A stretch of DNA of 64,000 nucleotides from Methanolinea sp. (GCA_030055515.1 JASFYI010000001.1:434001-498000), one strand, 5' to 3'. Shown: positions 1 through 8,635, counted from the stretch's first letter. Translations and numbers: made by a program. The notes: generated by a model from the letters alone, not told the origin.

Positions 1-63
1 GTTCTGCATATGAGAAGAATCTCATGATAGCTCCGCCATTTTCCACGGAAAAAACAGTCTGAA

Positions 64-135
64 CGCCCCAGCCGGGATTTGAACCCGGGTCGGAAGCTCC
101 GGAGGCTCCCAGGATGTCCACTACCCTACCGGGGC
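64..135 (-). tRNA. tRNA-Arg (anticodon CCG)
   Basis: Read on the minus strand, the sequence folds as a cloverleaf. The 7-bp acceptor stem begins GCCCCGG and closes with CTGGGGC. The T arm is CCGGG-TTCAAAT-CCCGG. The anticodon arm is GGAGC-CTCCGGA-GCTTC, giving anticodon CCG, which reads CGG (Arg). CCA is not encoded. A run of T on the minus strand just past the 3' end (positions 52-57 read in complement) is a plausible terminator. AT-rich sequence at about 150-180 is the likely promoter. Confidence 0.9.
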
Positions 136-245
136 AAAAAGGTCTTTAGTAATTGGCCCCTCCTCCCGTAAAAATATTTTCCGAAATTCCCAGAGGATAT
201 GGAATTAGTCTCCTGCCGGAAAGGATTGCAGGATCGACTCTCCCA

Positions 246-1277
246 TCATGCTCCATGCGACCTGTATGTATACCATATCCTGCACGCCCCCTCGTGGCTC
301 ACCATGCAGGGTCCAACAGGCTTTCGGGGCGTGCATGCGGTCCCGTAGAGCCTGCAGTCCGTCGGCGACGCGATCCCCCGGAGTACCCTGTCACAGATGC
401 ACGCGGTATGTTTCTCCACGTGGCGGATGGAAAGGTCGAACTTCTTCTCGGCGTCGTACTGTTCGAATTCCGGCCGGAGCTTGAGGCCTGATGCGGGGAT
501 GACGGGAAAGCCGCGCCACTCGGCGTCCACGGGCGCAAAGACCTCGTACATCATCTCCATTGCCCTCCTGTTCCCCTCCCTCGTGACCGCCCGGGGGTAC
601 GCATTCTCCACGCGTGCTTCCCCGTTCCTTATCTGCTTCACGAGCATGAGGAGACCGAGGAGGATGTCCTCCGGTTCGAATCCCGCGACGACCTGGGGGA
701 CAGGGAACTGCTCGTAGTCCCTGTACCCCGCGACGGTGCACACGTGCCCCGGGAGGATGAACCCGTGGAGGTGCGCCTCCCCTTGCTCGAGGAGCCACTT
801 CATCGCGGGGGGGACGAGCCGGTGGCAGGAGAGGATGCTGAAGTTCTCGGGGGGCCTTGAGAGGATGGTCGCGGCGACCGTGGGTGCGGTGGTCTCGAAA
901 CCGACGGAGATGAAGACAACCTCCTTCCTCGTATTCCGCGCGATCTCGACCGCCCTGTGGATCCCCTGCACGACCCTCACGTCCCCGCCGGAGGACTCGA
1001 GCGATCCGCTGCTCCCCGGGACCCTGAGGAGATCGCCGTACGTCGCGATGGTATACCCCCTGCCCGCGAGTTCGAGCGCGGCATCGATCTCCCCCTGCGG
1101 CGTGATGCAGACAGGGCAGCCGGGACCCATCACGACCTTCAATCCCGGGGGGAGCATCCGCCGGAGCCCAGAACGCGAGATCGAGGCCTCGTGCGTCCCG
1201 CAGATGTGCATGATGGTGATGTCCCTGTCGACGAGTTCCCCGAGTTTTTCCGATATTTCCCTTCCCACGGAAGCCAT
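246..1277 (-). CDS. hypD: Hydrogenase maturation protein HypD
   Basis: HypD is the [4Fe-4S] scaffold that, with HypC, assembles the Fe(CN)2CO unit of [NiFe]-hydrogenases. The 343-residue protein has the family signatures CGTHE (residues 26-30) and GPGCPVC (51-57), a GFETTAPT motif in the middle, and a C-terminal cysteine-rich region with ACICD, DCRLYGTAC and CMVSHEGAC segments that hold the cluster. Length is normal for archaeal HypD. It stands alone here; hypA and hypE lie about 50 kb away at 51.3-52.6 kb, so the hyp genes are split. Confidence 0.96.
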   Translation of the reverse strand: MASVGREISEKLGELVDRDITIMHICGTHEASISRSGLRRMLPPGLKVVMGPGCPVCITPQGEIDAALELAGRGYTIATYGDLLRVPGSSGSLESSGGDVRVVQGIHRAVEIARNTRKEVVFISVGFETTAPTVAATILSRPPENFSILSCHRLVPPAMKWLLEQGEAHLHGFILPGHVCTVAGYRDYEQFPVPQVVAGFEPEDILLGLLMLVKQIRNGEARVENAYPRAVTREGNRRAMEMMYEVFAPVDAEWRGFPVIPASGLKLRPEFEQYDAEKKFDLSIRHVEKHTACICDRVLRGIASPTDCRLYGTACTPRKPVGPCMVSHEGACRIWYTYRSHGA

Positions 1278-1318
1278 TTCCAGTTATATTTTGTATCCTG
1301 ACTGATAATGATACTCCC

Positions 1319-2413
1319 ATGGTCGGTCAATGGAGCCCGGAAAACTCGTTTTCGCCTGGCATGCCGTGGATCCCCGCCCTCCACGGGAACGTCCTCTCGG
1401 TCTTTATCCTCCTGTCCGGTGCCGTCATCGCGGTAGTGCTCTTCTTTTGCGTTGGCTGGCTGCAGAAGAAGGCAGACAGGACGGCCTCCCAGATCGACGA
1501 TATCGTCCTTGCGGCCATCGGTACCCCGGCGGTCATCGCGACGTTCATCGTCTCGATCTACCTCGCACTCAGGTTCGCGGACCTCCCCCCCTCGCTCGAC
1601 TGGCTGGTAGACAGCAAGTACTTCAACGCGGTGTACATCATCCTCGGCGCGTGGGCGGTCTCGAGCTTCGCATACAACTTCATCAGCACGTACGGACACC
1701 GGATCGCCTCCGTCACCGCGACGGACATCGACGACAGGATGGTCGCTCTCGGGCTCATCGTGGTGAAGTACATCATATGGTTCGCGGCGCTCCTCCTCAT
1801 CCTCCACATCCTTGAAGTCGATATCACGCCGCTGCTCGCGGGCGCGGGTATCGTGACACTCGCGGTCGCCCTCGCGGCGCAGGACATATTCTCCAACTTC
1901 TTCGGGGGCGCGGTCATCGCGGTCGACAAGCCGTTCCGCCTGAACGACCGCATCCAGATCGACCAGTTCTCTGGGGACGTGATCCACGTGGGCCCGAGGA
2001 GCACGCGCATCAGGACCCTCGACAACCAGATCGTCACGATACCGAACTCGAAGCTCGTGAACAATTACATCGTGAATTACGCCATGCCCGAGCCCCGGAT
2101 GAAGGTCAGGATCCCTGTCGGCGTGGCGTACGGTTCTGACGTGAGGAAGGTCAAGGAGACGCTCACTGCGATCGCGAGGGAGGCCGCGGAGACTTACCCG
2201 TTCATCCTCGCCGAACCGGCACCCGTCGCCTACTTCCTCGAGTTCGGGGAGTCGAGCCTGAACTTCCAGCTCGTCGTCTGGATCAACGATTTTTCCCTCG
2301 CGTTCGAGACGAAGGATGCCCTGAACATGCTCATCGCGGACCGGTTCGCGAGGGAAGGGATCGAGATCCCGTTCCCGCAGCTGGACGTCCGCGTCAGGGA
2401 CCGGGGCGGCTGA
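1319..2413 (+). CDS. mscS: MscS-family small-conductance mechanosensitive channel
   Basis: A 364-residue membrane protein with about four hydrophobic N-terminal segments (roughly residues 25-50, 65-85, 100-120, 140-165). These are followed by the glycine/alanine-rich pore helix LLAGAGIVTLAVALAAQDIF and the conserved FSNFFGGAVIAVDKPF stretch. The soluble beta domain follows, with TRIRTLDNQIVTIPNSKL. This is the MscS architecture: it releases osmolytes during hypo-osmotic shock at the cytoplasmic membrane. It is divergent from hypD with a 41-nt gap, so the two promoters must be compact or overlap. The ATG start is the first in frame. Confidence 0.93.
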   Translation: MVGQWSPENSFSPGMPWIPALHGNVLSVFILLSGAVIAVVLFFCVGWLQKKADRTASQIDDIVLAAIGTPAVIATFIVSIYLALRFADLPPSLDWLVDSKYFNAVYIILGAWAVSSFAYNFISTYGHRIASVTATDIDDRMVALGLIVVKYIIWFAALLLILHILEVDITPLLAGAGIVTLAVALAAQDIFSNFFGGAVIAVDKPFRLNDRIQIDQFSGDVIHVGPRSTRIRTLDNQIVTIPNSKLVNNYIVNYAMPEPRMKVRIPVGVAYGSDVRKVKETLTAIAREAAETYPFILAEPAPVAYFLEFGESSLNFQLVVWINDFSLAFETKDALNMLIADRFAREGIEIPFPQLDVRVRDRGG

Positions 2414-2467
2414 AAGGGGAAGGCCGCGAACACAACCTATTTCGTCGCCCCCGCGGAGGAGGTGTGT

Positions 2468-3190
2468 ATGATAGGGATCTCGACGTTCTGCCTCCACGAT
2501 AGACCGCTCGAGTCTGCCCTCGAGGAGCTCTCGTCGCGGACCGGCCTCGTGGAGATAATGGACGACGGGCTCCACCGCCTCGAGTCCGCGGAATTACTCG
2601 AGTCTTTCCCATTCCGCTACATGTTCCACGCGCCGTGCCGGAGCATCAACATCGCGAGCATCCACGAGCCCATCAGGAAGGCGAGCGTCGAGGTGATCGG
2701 GAACGCGTTCGACATCGCGTCGGAGGTCGGGGCGAACGTGGTCGTCCACCCCGGTTACTTCGCGTGGAAACAGGAGAGGGAACGCGCACTCTCGCAGATG
2801 AAACGGTCGCTCCGCGAGCTCTCTGTCCGCGCGTCGGAGAGGAGCATCGCGTTTTTCGTCGAGAACATGGGGAATTGGGACTACTTCTTCCTGCGCGAAC
2901 CGTCGGAACTCGAGCTCCTCGATGGCATAGGCCTCGCCCTCGACGTGGGGCATGCCCACCTCAACCGTTGTCTCCCCGGCTTCCTCGAGGCAAGGATATC
3001 ACACGTCCACCTCCACGACAACGACGGGAAGGAGGACGCGCACCTCGCCGTGGGCAGGGGCACCATCGATTTCCACCCTGTCCTGCGGGCAATCCGGAGG
3101 GATGCCGCCGTGCCCGTGCTCGAGGTAGCCTCGCTCGAGGGGACGGACGAGAGCATCCGTGCACTCGCCAAGATGCAGGGGCACCTGTGA
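2468..3190 (+). CDS. Sugar phosphate isomerase/epimerase-like TIM-barrel protein
   Basis: A 240-residue protein of the xylose isomerase/AP endonuclease 2 superfamily. It begins MIGISTFCLHDRPLE and carries metal-site style motifs: HAPCRSINIAS, VVVHPGYFAW, FFVENMGNWDYFF, LDVGHAHLNR and HVHLHDNDG. The His/Glu/Asp residues in these motifs match the divalent-metal ligands of the family. The substrate cannot be read from sequence. The ATG at 2468 is chosen because AGGAGG (2457-2462) lies 5 nt upstream; an in-frame GTG at 2462 overlaps that site. It is 54 nt after mscS and may be co-transcribed. Confidence 0.85.
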   Translation: MIGISTFCLHDRPLESALEELSSRTGLVEIMDDGLHRLESAELLESFPFRYMFHAPCRSINIASIHEPIRKASVEVIGNAFDIASEVGANVVVHPGYFAWKQERERALSQMKRSLRELSVRASERSIAFFVENMGNWDYFFLREPSELELLDGIGLALDVGHAHLNRCLPGFLEARISHVHLHDNDGKEDAHLAVGRGTIDFHPVLRAIRRDAAVPVLEVASLEGTDESIRALAKMQGHL

Positions 3191-3254
3191 GAAAAGCGCG
3201 GATGATTTCCCCGCGAAGGCTCGCGGTTACCCGCGCGGTGCACCCTCCGCAATC

Positions 3255-3262
3255 TTTTAAAC
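3255..3262 (+). promoter_or_regulatory. TATA box for tRNA-Thr
   Basis: TTTTAAAC about 30 nt upstream of the tRNA-Thr 5' end, the usual place for an archaeal TATA box in front of a tRNA gene. Confidence 0.6.
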
Positions 3263-3291
3263 GGTTCACGTCGATTATTGTTCCCACAACT

Positions 3292-3364
3292 GCCTTTGTG
3301 GCTCAGTCGGTAGAGCGACACCTTGGTAAGGTGTAGGTCGGGGGTTCGATTCCCCCCAAAGGCT
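3292..3364 (+). tRNA. tRNA-Thr (anticodon GGT)
   Basis: A complete cloverleaf. The acceptor stem is GCCTTTG/CAAAGGC, the anticodon arm is ACACC-TTGGTAA-GGTGT giving anticodon GGT (reads ACC, Thr), and the T arm is GGGGG-TTCGATT-CCCCC. The discriminator base is T and CCA is not encoded. The region immediately downstream is unusually AT-rich and gene-poor, but I saw no duplicated tRNA 3' end that would mark an integration site. Confidence 0.95.
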
Positions 3365-3395
3365 TGGTAAAAGTTCAATTCTCACACGGACTCTA

Positions 3396-3403
3396 TTTAT
3401 AAA
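3396..3403 (+). promoter_or_regulatory. Strong TATA box with no coding gene downstream
   Basis: TTTATAAA within CTCTATTTATAAATGG is a near-ideal archaeal TATA element. A start site about 25 nt downstream would fall near 3424, exactly where a set of inverted repeats begins (see the candidate RNA at 3425-3690). No credible reading frame follows. Confidence 0.5.
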
Positions 3404-3424
3404 TGGCACATTAAACCAGCAATG

Positions 3425-3690
3425 GAATCGTGTTTTCATGGAAGCGCAAAATAACACGCCAAGTATTCTGAAAGTGCGCTTCAAAAAGCAATCGCGGAAA
3501 AACGCATCACAGGAGAAAACCGCGATCTTTCGTTGATTTTTCAACGAGATTCACGGCACATCCCAACTTTCATCGCGACGCCGTTCAATGCTCTTCTCTG
3601 TTCTGGTGGGGTGTGAGTGCTACCCGGAAAAACCTCATAGGGGTGCCACTTATCCTGTTCGAAGTCGAAAGCTCGAACAATTTTTTTTAA
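3425..3690 (+). ncRNA. Candidate structured non-coding RNA, unknown family
   Basis: No convincing protein frame exists here, but the stretch is dense in exact inverted repeats. They are: CGTGTT (3429-3434) with AACACG (3453-3458); GAAGCGC (3441-3447) with GCGCTTC (3476-3482); ATCGCGG (3491-3497) with CCGCGAT (3520-3526); a tight hairpin TCGTTGA-TTTT-TCAACGA (3530-3547); and TGTTCGA/TCGAACA (3656-3679) followed by eight T. The first two helices interlock as in an H-type pseudoknot. The region is bounded by a strong TATA box upstream and a terminator-like hairpin downstream, giving a transcript of about 265 nt. I could not match it to RNase P RNA (no GAGGAAAGTC-like core) or SRP RNA. Confidence 0.35.
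3656..3688 (+). terminator. Hairpin plus T8 terminator-like element
   Basis: A 7-bp stem TGTTCGA/TCGAACA with a 10-nt loop (3656-3679) is followed within two bases by eight T (3681-3688). This is the expected end signal for the candidate RNA that starts near 3425. Confidence 0.5.
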
Positions 3691-4116
3691 AAGAGAGAGT
3701 CACTGTGAAGGCGATGTCCGGAGCGGGCCAACCTGTTTCCATGAATTGACCGGCAGTCCTTTTCACATCCCTTACACCGTACTCTCTCCCCCTGCGGGGA
3801 GGAGAACTCAAAGGATGAACGAGATGACAAACGGTATTCCTCCATTTCTCCTAAAGGTACTCGAGGGAGAATCGGTATCCAAGAATAAGCTGGCCATTCT
3901 CCCGAACATACCAATATTTCGGAGATCCGTACGATCCACATCCCGTCCCTCACTAAAGGTCAGGGGTGGATCCTCCACGCTCCCCATCCTATTTTTTCCG
4001 GCCGTGCCTGGGGGCTTGCCTTGCACCACAGAAGATTGTCAGCATTGGGTCAATTCTTCAGGAAATGACAGGTAATCTCGCCCCCCCATAATTAACCGGA
4101 CGATGAGACCTCCTCA
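3691..4116. other. Intergenic, no supported gene
   Basis: AT-richer than the rest of the window. Short frames on both strands (for example at 3746-4075 plus and 3687-3953 minus) have no recognisable motif and composition unlike the neighbouring genes. A small hairpin TCCCC-ctgc-GGGGA lies near 3790-3803. I see nothing else. Confidence 0.4.
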
Positions 4117-4854
4117 TCACGTTCTTGCTCGCGCCTGACCCTTATCATTCCAGAACATTCCCCCGTGCCCGGGGATGATGAAATCAGCAATCTCCCGAAT
4201 TTTTTTCACGCTGGCCAAAGCCTCCTCTTCTGAATAGAAATCCGGATTATAGTGCCATATGGTTCCGCTTGTGTAGCAGGATGGCGATACCACGGCATCA
4301 CCTGCAACGACCACGTTCACGCTCCCAATGCCCATGATTCTTCCTCCCCCGATCGTTCGACAGGTGTATCGGAGGTTTTCGGTCTTCACAAGGAGGGATG
4401 CATGGTCAACGGTATGGCCCGGCGTGGGAATGACCACCACCCCTGCAGCAATCTTTTGCCCAGGGCCTATGCCCCTGCAATCAAGGTGGTGCCGTTCAAC
4501 TGCATCCTTCAGCATGATAACCTCGGAATCATCGAAGATACGCTGGTTCATGAAGTGATCCGCATGCCAGTGTGTGATGAAGAGGATATCGATATCCTTT
4601 GAAGCAAGTCCCGCTTCTTTCAGGGCATGGATGAGCCTTTTCTGGTTTGACCTGATATTGTCAGCGCTCATATCCGATTCCTTGTCAAACCCGGTATCGA
4701 CCAGGATCGTTGCATCGGACCTGAGGAATGTCACAGTCGATCCACCCCCGATCCCGCAGAGATACTTCATCGCAAAGATGGGCGAACTCGCCGGTTCGAA
4801 CCAGTCGAGCGCGAGGGTTCCCGGCTTGATAATCTTTATTTCAGCGACGACCAT
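4117..4854 (-). CDS. Metallo-beta-lactamase fold hydrolase
   Basis: A 245-residue protein with the MBL signature HWHADH (about residues 96-101), a later TPGHTVDHASL segment (third histidine), a VAGDAV aspartate motif and a FIIPGHGGMFW C-terminal histidine motif. The binuclear metal site is therefore complete. The substrate is unknown; the family includes glyoxalase II, lactonases and many uncharacterised hydrolases. No partner genes flank it. Its codon use and base composition are less GC-rich than the genes outside 3.4-5.6 kb, suggesting later acquisition or relaxed ancestry. The GTG/ATG region at 4854 gives a natural start. Confidence 0.85.
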   Translation of the reverse strand: MVVAEIKIIKPGTLALDWFEPASSPIFAMKYLCGIGGGSTVTFLRSDATILVDTGFDKESDMSADNIRSNQKRLIHALKEAGLASKDIDILFITHWHADHFMNQRIFDDSEVIMLKDAVERHHLDCRGIGPGQKIAAGVVVIPTPGHTVDHASLLVKTENLRYTCRTIGGGRIMGIGSVNVVVAGDAVVSPSCYTSGTIWHYNPDFYSEEEALASVKKIREIADFIIPGHGGMFWNDKGQARART

Positions 4855-5080
4855 CGTGCACCAAAGGAAAGGAGAGAGAGGATCATTTCAGCCGGTTTCA
4901 GCCGGAATACACGTGGTATTCCCTTCGGCCGACAGGGAGGGAGGGACATGATTTCCCTTTGACATGCTCCTCCAATATGCCCCATCTTTTTCCCGCATGT
5001 TCCCTTTTACCAGGTATGACCTCGTTGCTCCTGCCCGGAAAATTCCAAAAAAAGCAGGTGGATGTCCAACTGCTCTGGTA
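4855..5080. other. Intergenic, no supported gene
   Basis: Part of the AT-richer stretch upstream of the metallo-beta-lactamase gene. Its promoter must lie here on the minus strand, but I could not single out a convincing TATA element. No other structure seen. Confidence 0.35.
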
Positions 5081-5470
5081 TCATCGCGCTTCCCCTTCGA
5101 GAATCATAATCATTTCAGGCACGATTGGATCTGGTGTTCCCGATGCATTCCACAGGAGTACGTGGACTATCGCACCATATATCCGTTGTGCGGAGACTGG
5201 AATTTCTCCTCCCCGTGCCTCAGGTTCAGAGAGTGGGTATATCGGTAACCTGCTGGACAAGATTGCCGATAGTGCGCACCAGGTGGAGATCCCGCGAGGG
5301 ATGTTATACTCAAGATACAGTATTTCTGGCAGGAAATATACCCCACCACCCGGACGGGAGAAAATTTGCGACGATCACCGATTCCTCAACCGCGCGATTG
5401 GTGTCTTTCCTCACCGCGATAAACGTGACCTCCGGTGAGACGATGCCATGTGGGACTCGGGATGTGGACA
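5081..5470 (-). pseudogene. Frameshifted coding remnant
   Basis: On the minus strand two adjacent frames read like protein and join near 5350. The upstream frame encodes VTFIAVRKDTNRAVEESVI then FLPSGW. The downstream frame continues from GVYFLPEILYLEYNIPRG through LLWNASGTPDPIVPEMIMI to a stop at 5081-5083, about 100 codons open. A one-base shift at the GGTGGTGGGG tract would join them. No start codon begins the downstream frame. The family is not recognised. It could be a genuine decayed gene or, less likely, a sequencing error in a G run. Confidence 0.35.
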
Positions 5471-5651
5471 GTCAGGAGATGCAATCTTGGGCATGTTTAT
5501 GCATGCATTCATTAATTTAAAATCTCTTTTTCCGTTCGCAAATCAGGCTTCGATTTGCGGGGAAATCAAAATAATGGAAGAATAGAAATCTTATCGCATC
5601 CCCTTTAAGATTTCGGGAATACGGTTCGAATTCCGGCGCAATCCCCTTTTT
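5471..5651. other. Intergenic with an 8-bp hairpin
   Basis: CGCAAATC (5537-5544) and GATTTGCG (5552-5559) form a perfect 8-bp stem with a 7-nt loop. No T run follows on either strand. It lies downstream of the small minus-strand gene at 5652-5834 and might mark its 3' end. Confidence 0.35.
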
Positions 5652-5834
5652 TTATCCTGCATCCCTCTCCGACTCCCAAAGTTCCACGTGGAGCCGCGCC
5701 ATCTCCCTGAGCTGTTCTGCAAGTGCAACGATCTCGGTCCCCTGCGCACTGTGAAACCTCCTGTTGAGGATGTCGATTGCCTTCGACGTGATGCGGAGGA
5801 TTGCCTCCCGGTCGTGGATCGTCTCCGTGTCCAT
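5652..5834 (-). CDS. Small hypothetical protein, 60 aa
   Basis: A charged, helical-looking 60-residue protein beginning MDTETIHDREAILRI and containing ALAEQLREMARLHVELW. Longer upstream extensions (to 5939) read as low-complexity shadow sequence, so the ATG at 5834 is preferred; no clear ribosome site was seen. It follows the pilin-like gene on the same strand by about 100 nt. The family is not recognised. The pattern of hydrophobic residues every three to four positions suggests a short coiled-coil or helical hairpin. Confidence 0.5.
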   Translation of the reverse strand: MDTETIHDREAILRITSKAIDILNRRFHSAQGTEIVALAEQLREMARLHVELWESERDAG

Positions 5835-5935
5835 ACAGTGCCCATGGACACTGCGCGTGAAGAATATTGCCCTCCCGCGCGGTGGAGTTCCCGGGGATGG
5901 CGATGCCTGACGGGAAACCGGCCCTCCCCTGCCCC

Positions 5936-6454
5936 TCACGCGATGCTCGTGTACCTCGAGAGGAGGATCTTCTTGGGCTCGAGGTATACCTCGACGGTGA
6001 CCGTGTCACCGGGATGGAACGTCCCGTCGGTGAAATCCACGACGATCTTCTCGTGCGGGTTCCATTTCTCGTCGCGGCACCCGAGTCCCTCGATCTTCTG
6101 GACGCCGAAGTGGTGCGTCTTTATGAACTGGTAGCCGTTGAGGGTCGAGATCACGCAGGGGAGCCTTGTACCGTTCCGGTAGAACGTCGCGCTGAGGTTC
6201 CCGTTCGGATAGGACTGCGTCCCGTTGTGGTAGAGGACCACCCTCGAATCATAATTGAGGATACCCCTCTCGTTCGCGTGGAGCACGGAGCGGATCTCGA
6301 TGAAAGAGGGGGGCTTCACCGGGTCAGGGAACTCGAACTGGAGGCTTGGAACGAGGAGGAGGACGAGGAGGGCAAGGAGAATGGTAATCGCGACGAGGAG
6401 AATGGTCGCAAGCGGGTGGGAGCCACCCCTCTCGGGATCCTTTCCCGGCGTCAA
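5936..6454 (-). CDS. Pilin-like membrane-anchored protein
   Basis: A 172-residue protein with a short basic N-terminus, then a hydrophobic helix beginning SHPLATILLVAITILLALL. This resembles the archaeal type IV pilin N-terminal domain, in which the processed helix carries the VAIT pattern. The rest is an extracellular beta-rich domain with several N-glycosylation-type NGT/NLS sites. The only in-frame start before the helix is TTG at 6454. A TATA-like GATAAAATCG about 35-45 nt upstream suggests a very short leader. It is a single gene without visible prepilin peptidase or assembly ATPase nearby, so a pilus role is inferred only. Confidence 0.6.
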   Translation of the reverse strand: MTPGKDPERGGSHPLATILLVAITILLALLVLLLVPSLQFEFPDPVKPPSFIEIRSVLHANERGILNYDSRVVLYHNGTQSYPNGNLSATFYRNGTRLPCVISTLNGYQFIKTHHFGVQKIEGLGCRDEKWNPHEKIVVDFTDGTFHPGDTVTVEVYLEPKKILLSRYTSIA

Positions 6455-6656
6455 GCATGTGGAATTTCTTGTAAATTTTAGATAAGAATAGCGATTTTAT
6501 CTCAGCCGTTGGTGCGTTTCCCCTGCCCGGGCCGGGTTCCCGCGTTGAAACCCGACGGGAAGAAACGGCAGTGGTAAACCCTCGTTTCAGGGTCAAGGCC
6601 TTTCCGGGCTTGCACGTCCCGGGGTGCGATGGTTCGTCCGCGCGAGGAAAAAAAGG

Positions 6657-6992
<336 letters not shown>

Positions 6993-7000
6993 TCACCCCT

Positions 7001-8197
7001 TCACACCCTCTCCCCGTGCTGGGAGATGTCGAGCCCCACGTACTCCTCCTCCTCCGAGACGCGCAGTCCTACGGTCCTGTCGATGACGAGCGCGAGGATG
7101 TACGTGACGACGAACGCGTACACGAGGGCAGAGAGGGCACCGACGGCGTTCGCGACGAACTGCTGGACATTCCCCTCTATGAGACCCGAGTACCCGTTGA
7201 CCGCGGCCGCGGCAAATATGCCCGTCGCGATTGCACCCCAGAGGCCACCCATGCCGTGGATCGACCACGCGTCGAGGCTCTCGTCGAGGCCCTTCCTGAT
7301 CCGCCAGAGCATGCACGCGTAGCACAGGACCCCTGCGACCAGCCCGATCACCAACGACGCGGGAACAGTGACGTACCCCGCGGCGGGAGTGATTGCGACG
7401 AGCCCCGCGATCGCCCCGCTCACCATCCCGAGCGAGCTCGGTTTCCCGTGGACCCAGCTCGCGAAGAGCCACGCGAGTGCACCGGCGGCAGCCGAGGTGT
7501 TCGTCACGATGAAGGCCGAGGCAGCAAGCCCGTTCGCAGCGAGGGCGGACCCCGCGTTGAAGCCGAACCACCCGAACCAGAGGAGCCCGGCGCCAAGGAG
7601 CGTCATCGGGATGTTACAGGGTTCCATCGTGTACTCGCCGAATCCGATGCGTTTGCCGATGACGAGTGCGATGGCGAGCGCTGCAAAACCTGAACTGATG
7701 TGGACGACCGTCCCCCCGGCAAAGTCGAGCGACCCGAATACCATCGCCCACCCCCCACCCCATGCCCAGTGGGCGAGGGGATCGTAGACGAGCGTCGTCC
7801 AGAGCAGTGCGAAGAGGACGAATGCGGATAACCGGACCCTCTCCGCGAACCCTGACGTCACGATTGCCATCGTCACCGTTGCGAAGACCAGCTGGAACGC
7901 GACAAAGAGGAGGGGCGGGTACGGTGCATCGCCTGATTCGACCCCAATGCCCGAGAGGCCGATGTGGTCCAGGCTCCCGATGATGCCCCCCACGTCGTCC
8001 CCGAACGCGAGCGTATACCCTATGATGATCCACTGGATACTCACGAGTGCAAAGACAACGAAGGAAAGGGCTATCATCGATATGAGGTTCTTCTTCCTCA
8101 CGAGCCCGCCGTAGAAGAAACCGACAGCCGGCGTCATCAGCATGACGAGGGCAGTCGATACAAGGAGCCATGCAGTCGTTCCTGAATCAAGTGCCAT
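7001..8197 (-). CDS. amt: Ammonium transporter Amt
   Basis: A 398-residue polytopic protein with the Amt/Rh family hallmarks: [19 protein letters not shown] near the N-terminus, [18 protein letters not shown] (signature region), [14 protein letters not shown], and [13 protein letters not shown] carrying the pore histidine. It conducts ammonium across the cytoplasmic membrane. The start [10 protein letters not shown] at 8197 is chosen by homology; GGAG lies about 9 nt upstream, while the longer frame to 8290 has no membrane or domain content. It heads the amt-glnK operon. Confidence 0.95.
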   Translation of the reverse strand: MALDSGTTAWLLVSTALVMLMTPAVGFFYGGLVRKKNLISMIALSFVVFALVSIQWIIIGYTLAFGDDVGGIIGSLDHIGLSGIGVESGDAPYPPLLFVAFQLVFATVTMAIVTSGFAERVRLSAFVLFALLWTTLVYDPLAHWAWGGGWAMVFGSLDFAGGTVVHISSGFAALAIALVIGKRIGFGEYTMEPCNIPMTLLGAGLLWFGWFGFNAGSALAANGLAASAFIVTNTSAAAGALAWLFASWVHGKPSSLGMVSGAIAGLVAITPAAGYVTVPASLVIGLVAGVLCYACMLWRIRKGLDESLDAWSIHGMGGLWGAIATGIFAAAAVNGYSGLIEGNVQQFVANAVGALSALVYAFVVTYILALVIDRTVGLRVSEEEEYVGLDISQHGERV

Positions 8198-8293
8198 TTT
8201 CTCTACTCCAATCCCTATCGGAGTCAAACGGCAGTCGAGGAGCGTGCGCGATCCCGCGACCCGCGCTTGACATAAGAAGCTCTGTTCCACTCC

Positions 8294-8305
8294 TAATAAA
8301 TTTTG
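8294..8305 (-). promoter_or_regulatory. Probable amt-glnK promoter (TATA)
   Basis: Minus-strand AAATTTATTAGG about 100 nt upstream of the amt ATG, in a locally AT-rich patch of an otherwise GC-rich gap. I looked for a GGAA-N6-TTCC NrpR-type operator here and did not find a clean copy. Confidence 0.4.
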
Positions 8306-8467
8306 TTATAGGGAGGGCGAATAGAGGGAGTGAGCTCTTTCCGGGAAAGGGCAAATGGTGCGGGACGCGCGCACGGGCATGGTGGGACGGGGATCGGTGA
8401 ACCATACTCCCCGCGAGGGGAGGGGGGACATTTCGAACCCCTGCGCGCGTGGACGGGAGTGGATAAG

Positions 8468-8496
8468 GTGACACTGGACTTGCCTTGAGGTGTCAC
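8468..8496. repeat. Inverted repeat GTGACAC / GTGTCAC
   Basis: A perfect 7-bp inverted repeat (8468-8474 and 8490-8496) with a 15-nt spacer, placed between the glnA terminator and the amt promoter. It could be an operator or an RNA hairpin; function unknown. Confidence 0.4.
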
Positions 8497-8568
8497 CGGC
8501 AATGAATAGCTAACGCGTGACGACGGAGGGCGGAGAGAAGGCGGTTATCGTGGATTTCCGCGCGCACC

Positions 8569-8607
8569 AAAAAAGCAGGAAAGGAGGCGCGGGACAGGCA
8601 TGTCCCG
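8569..8607 (-). terminator. glnA terminator
   Basis: On the minus strand, downstream of the glnA stop, a perfect 7-bp hairpin CGGGACA-tgcc-TGTCCCG (8590-8607) is followed 15 nt later by six T (complement of 8569-8574). This is a convincing transcript end for glnA. Confidence 0.6.
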
Positions 8608-8635
8608 GGCCTTGGCTTTTCCCATGCGATTTTCC

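Larger units (their letters stand above)
8198..8635. other. Intergenic region between amt and glnA
   Basis: Contains the amt promoter (8294-8305), the separate inverted repeat at 8468-8496 and the glnA terminator (8569-8607). The rest is GC-rich with no supported reading frame. Confidence 0.5.

Noticed and set aside
1139-2575. A 478-codon minus-strand frame opposite mscS
   Set aside because: Low-complexity acidic/basic sequence antisense to a clear MscS gene; no domain.
3746-4075. Small open frames between tRNA-Thr and the metallo-beta-lactamase gene
   Set aside because: No ribosome-binding site, no hydrophobic pattern or motif, and frames on both strands overlap equally.
3292-5651. An integrated mobile element with att sites at tRNA-Thr
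   Set aside because: I found no integrase, no transposase and no second copy of the tRNA 3' end in the AT-richer stretch; only composition supports it.
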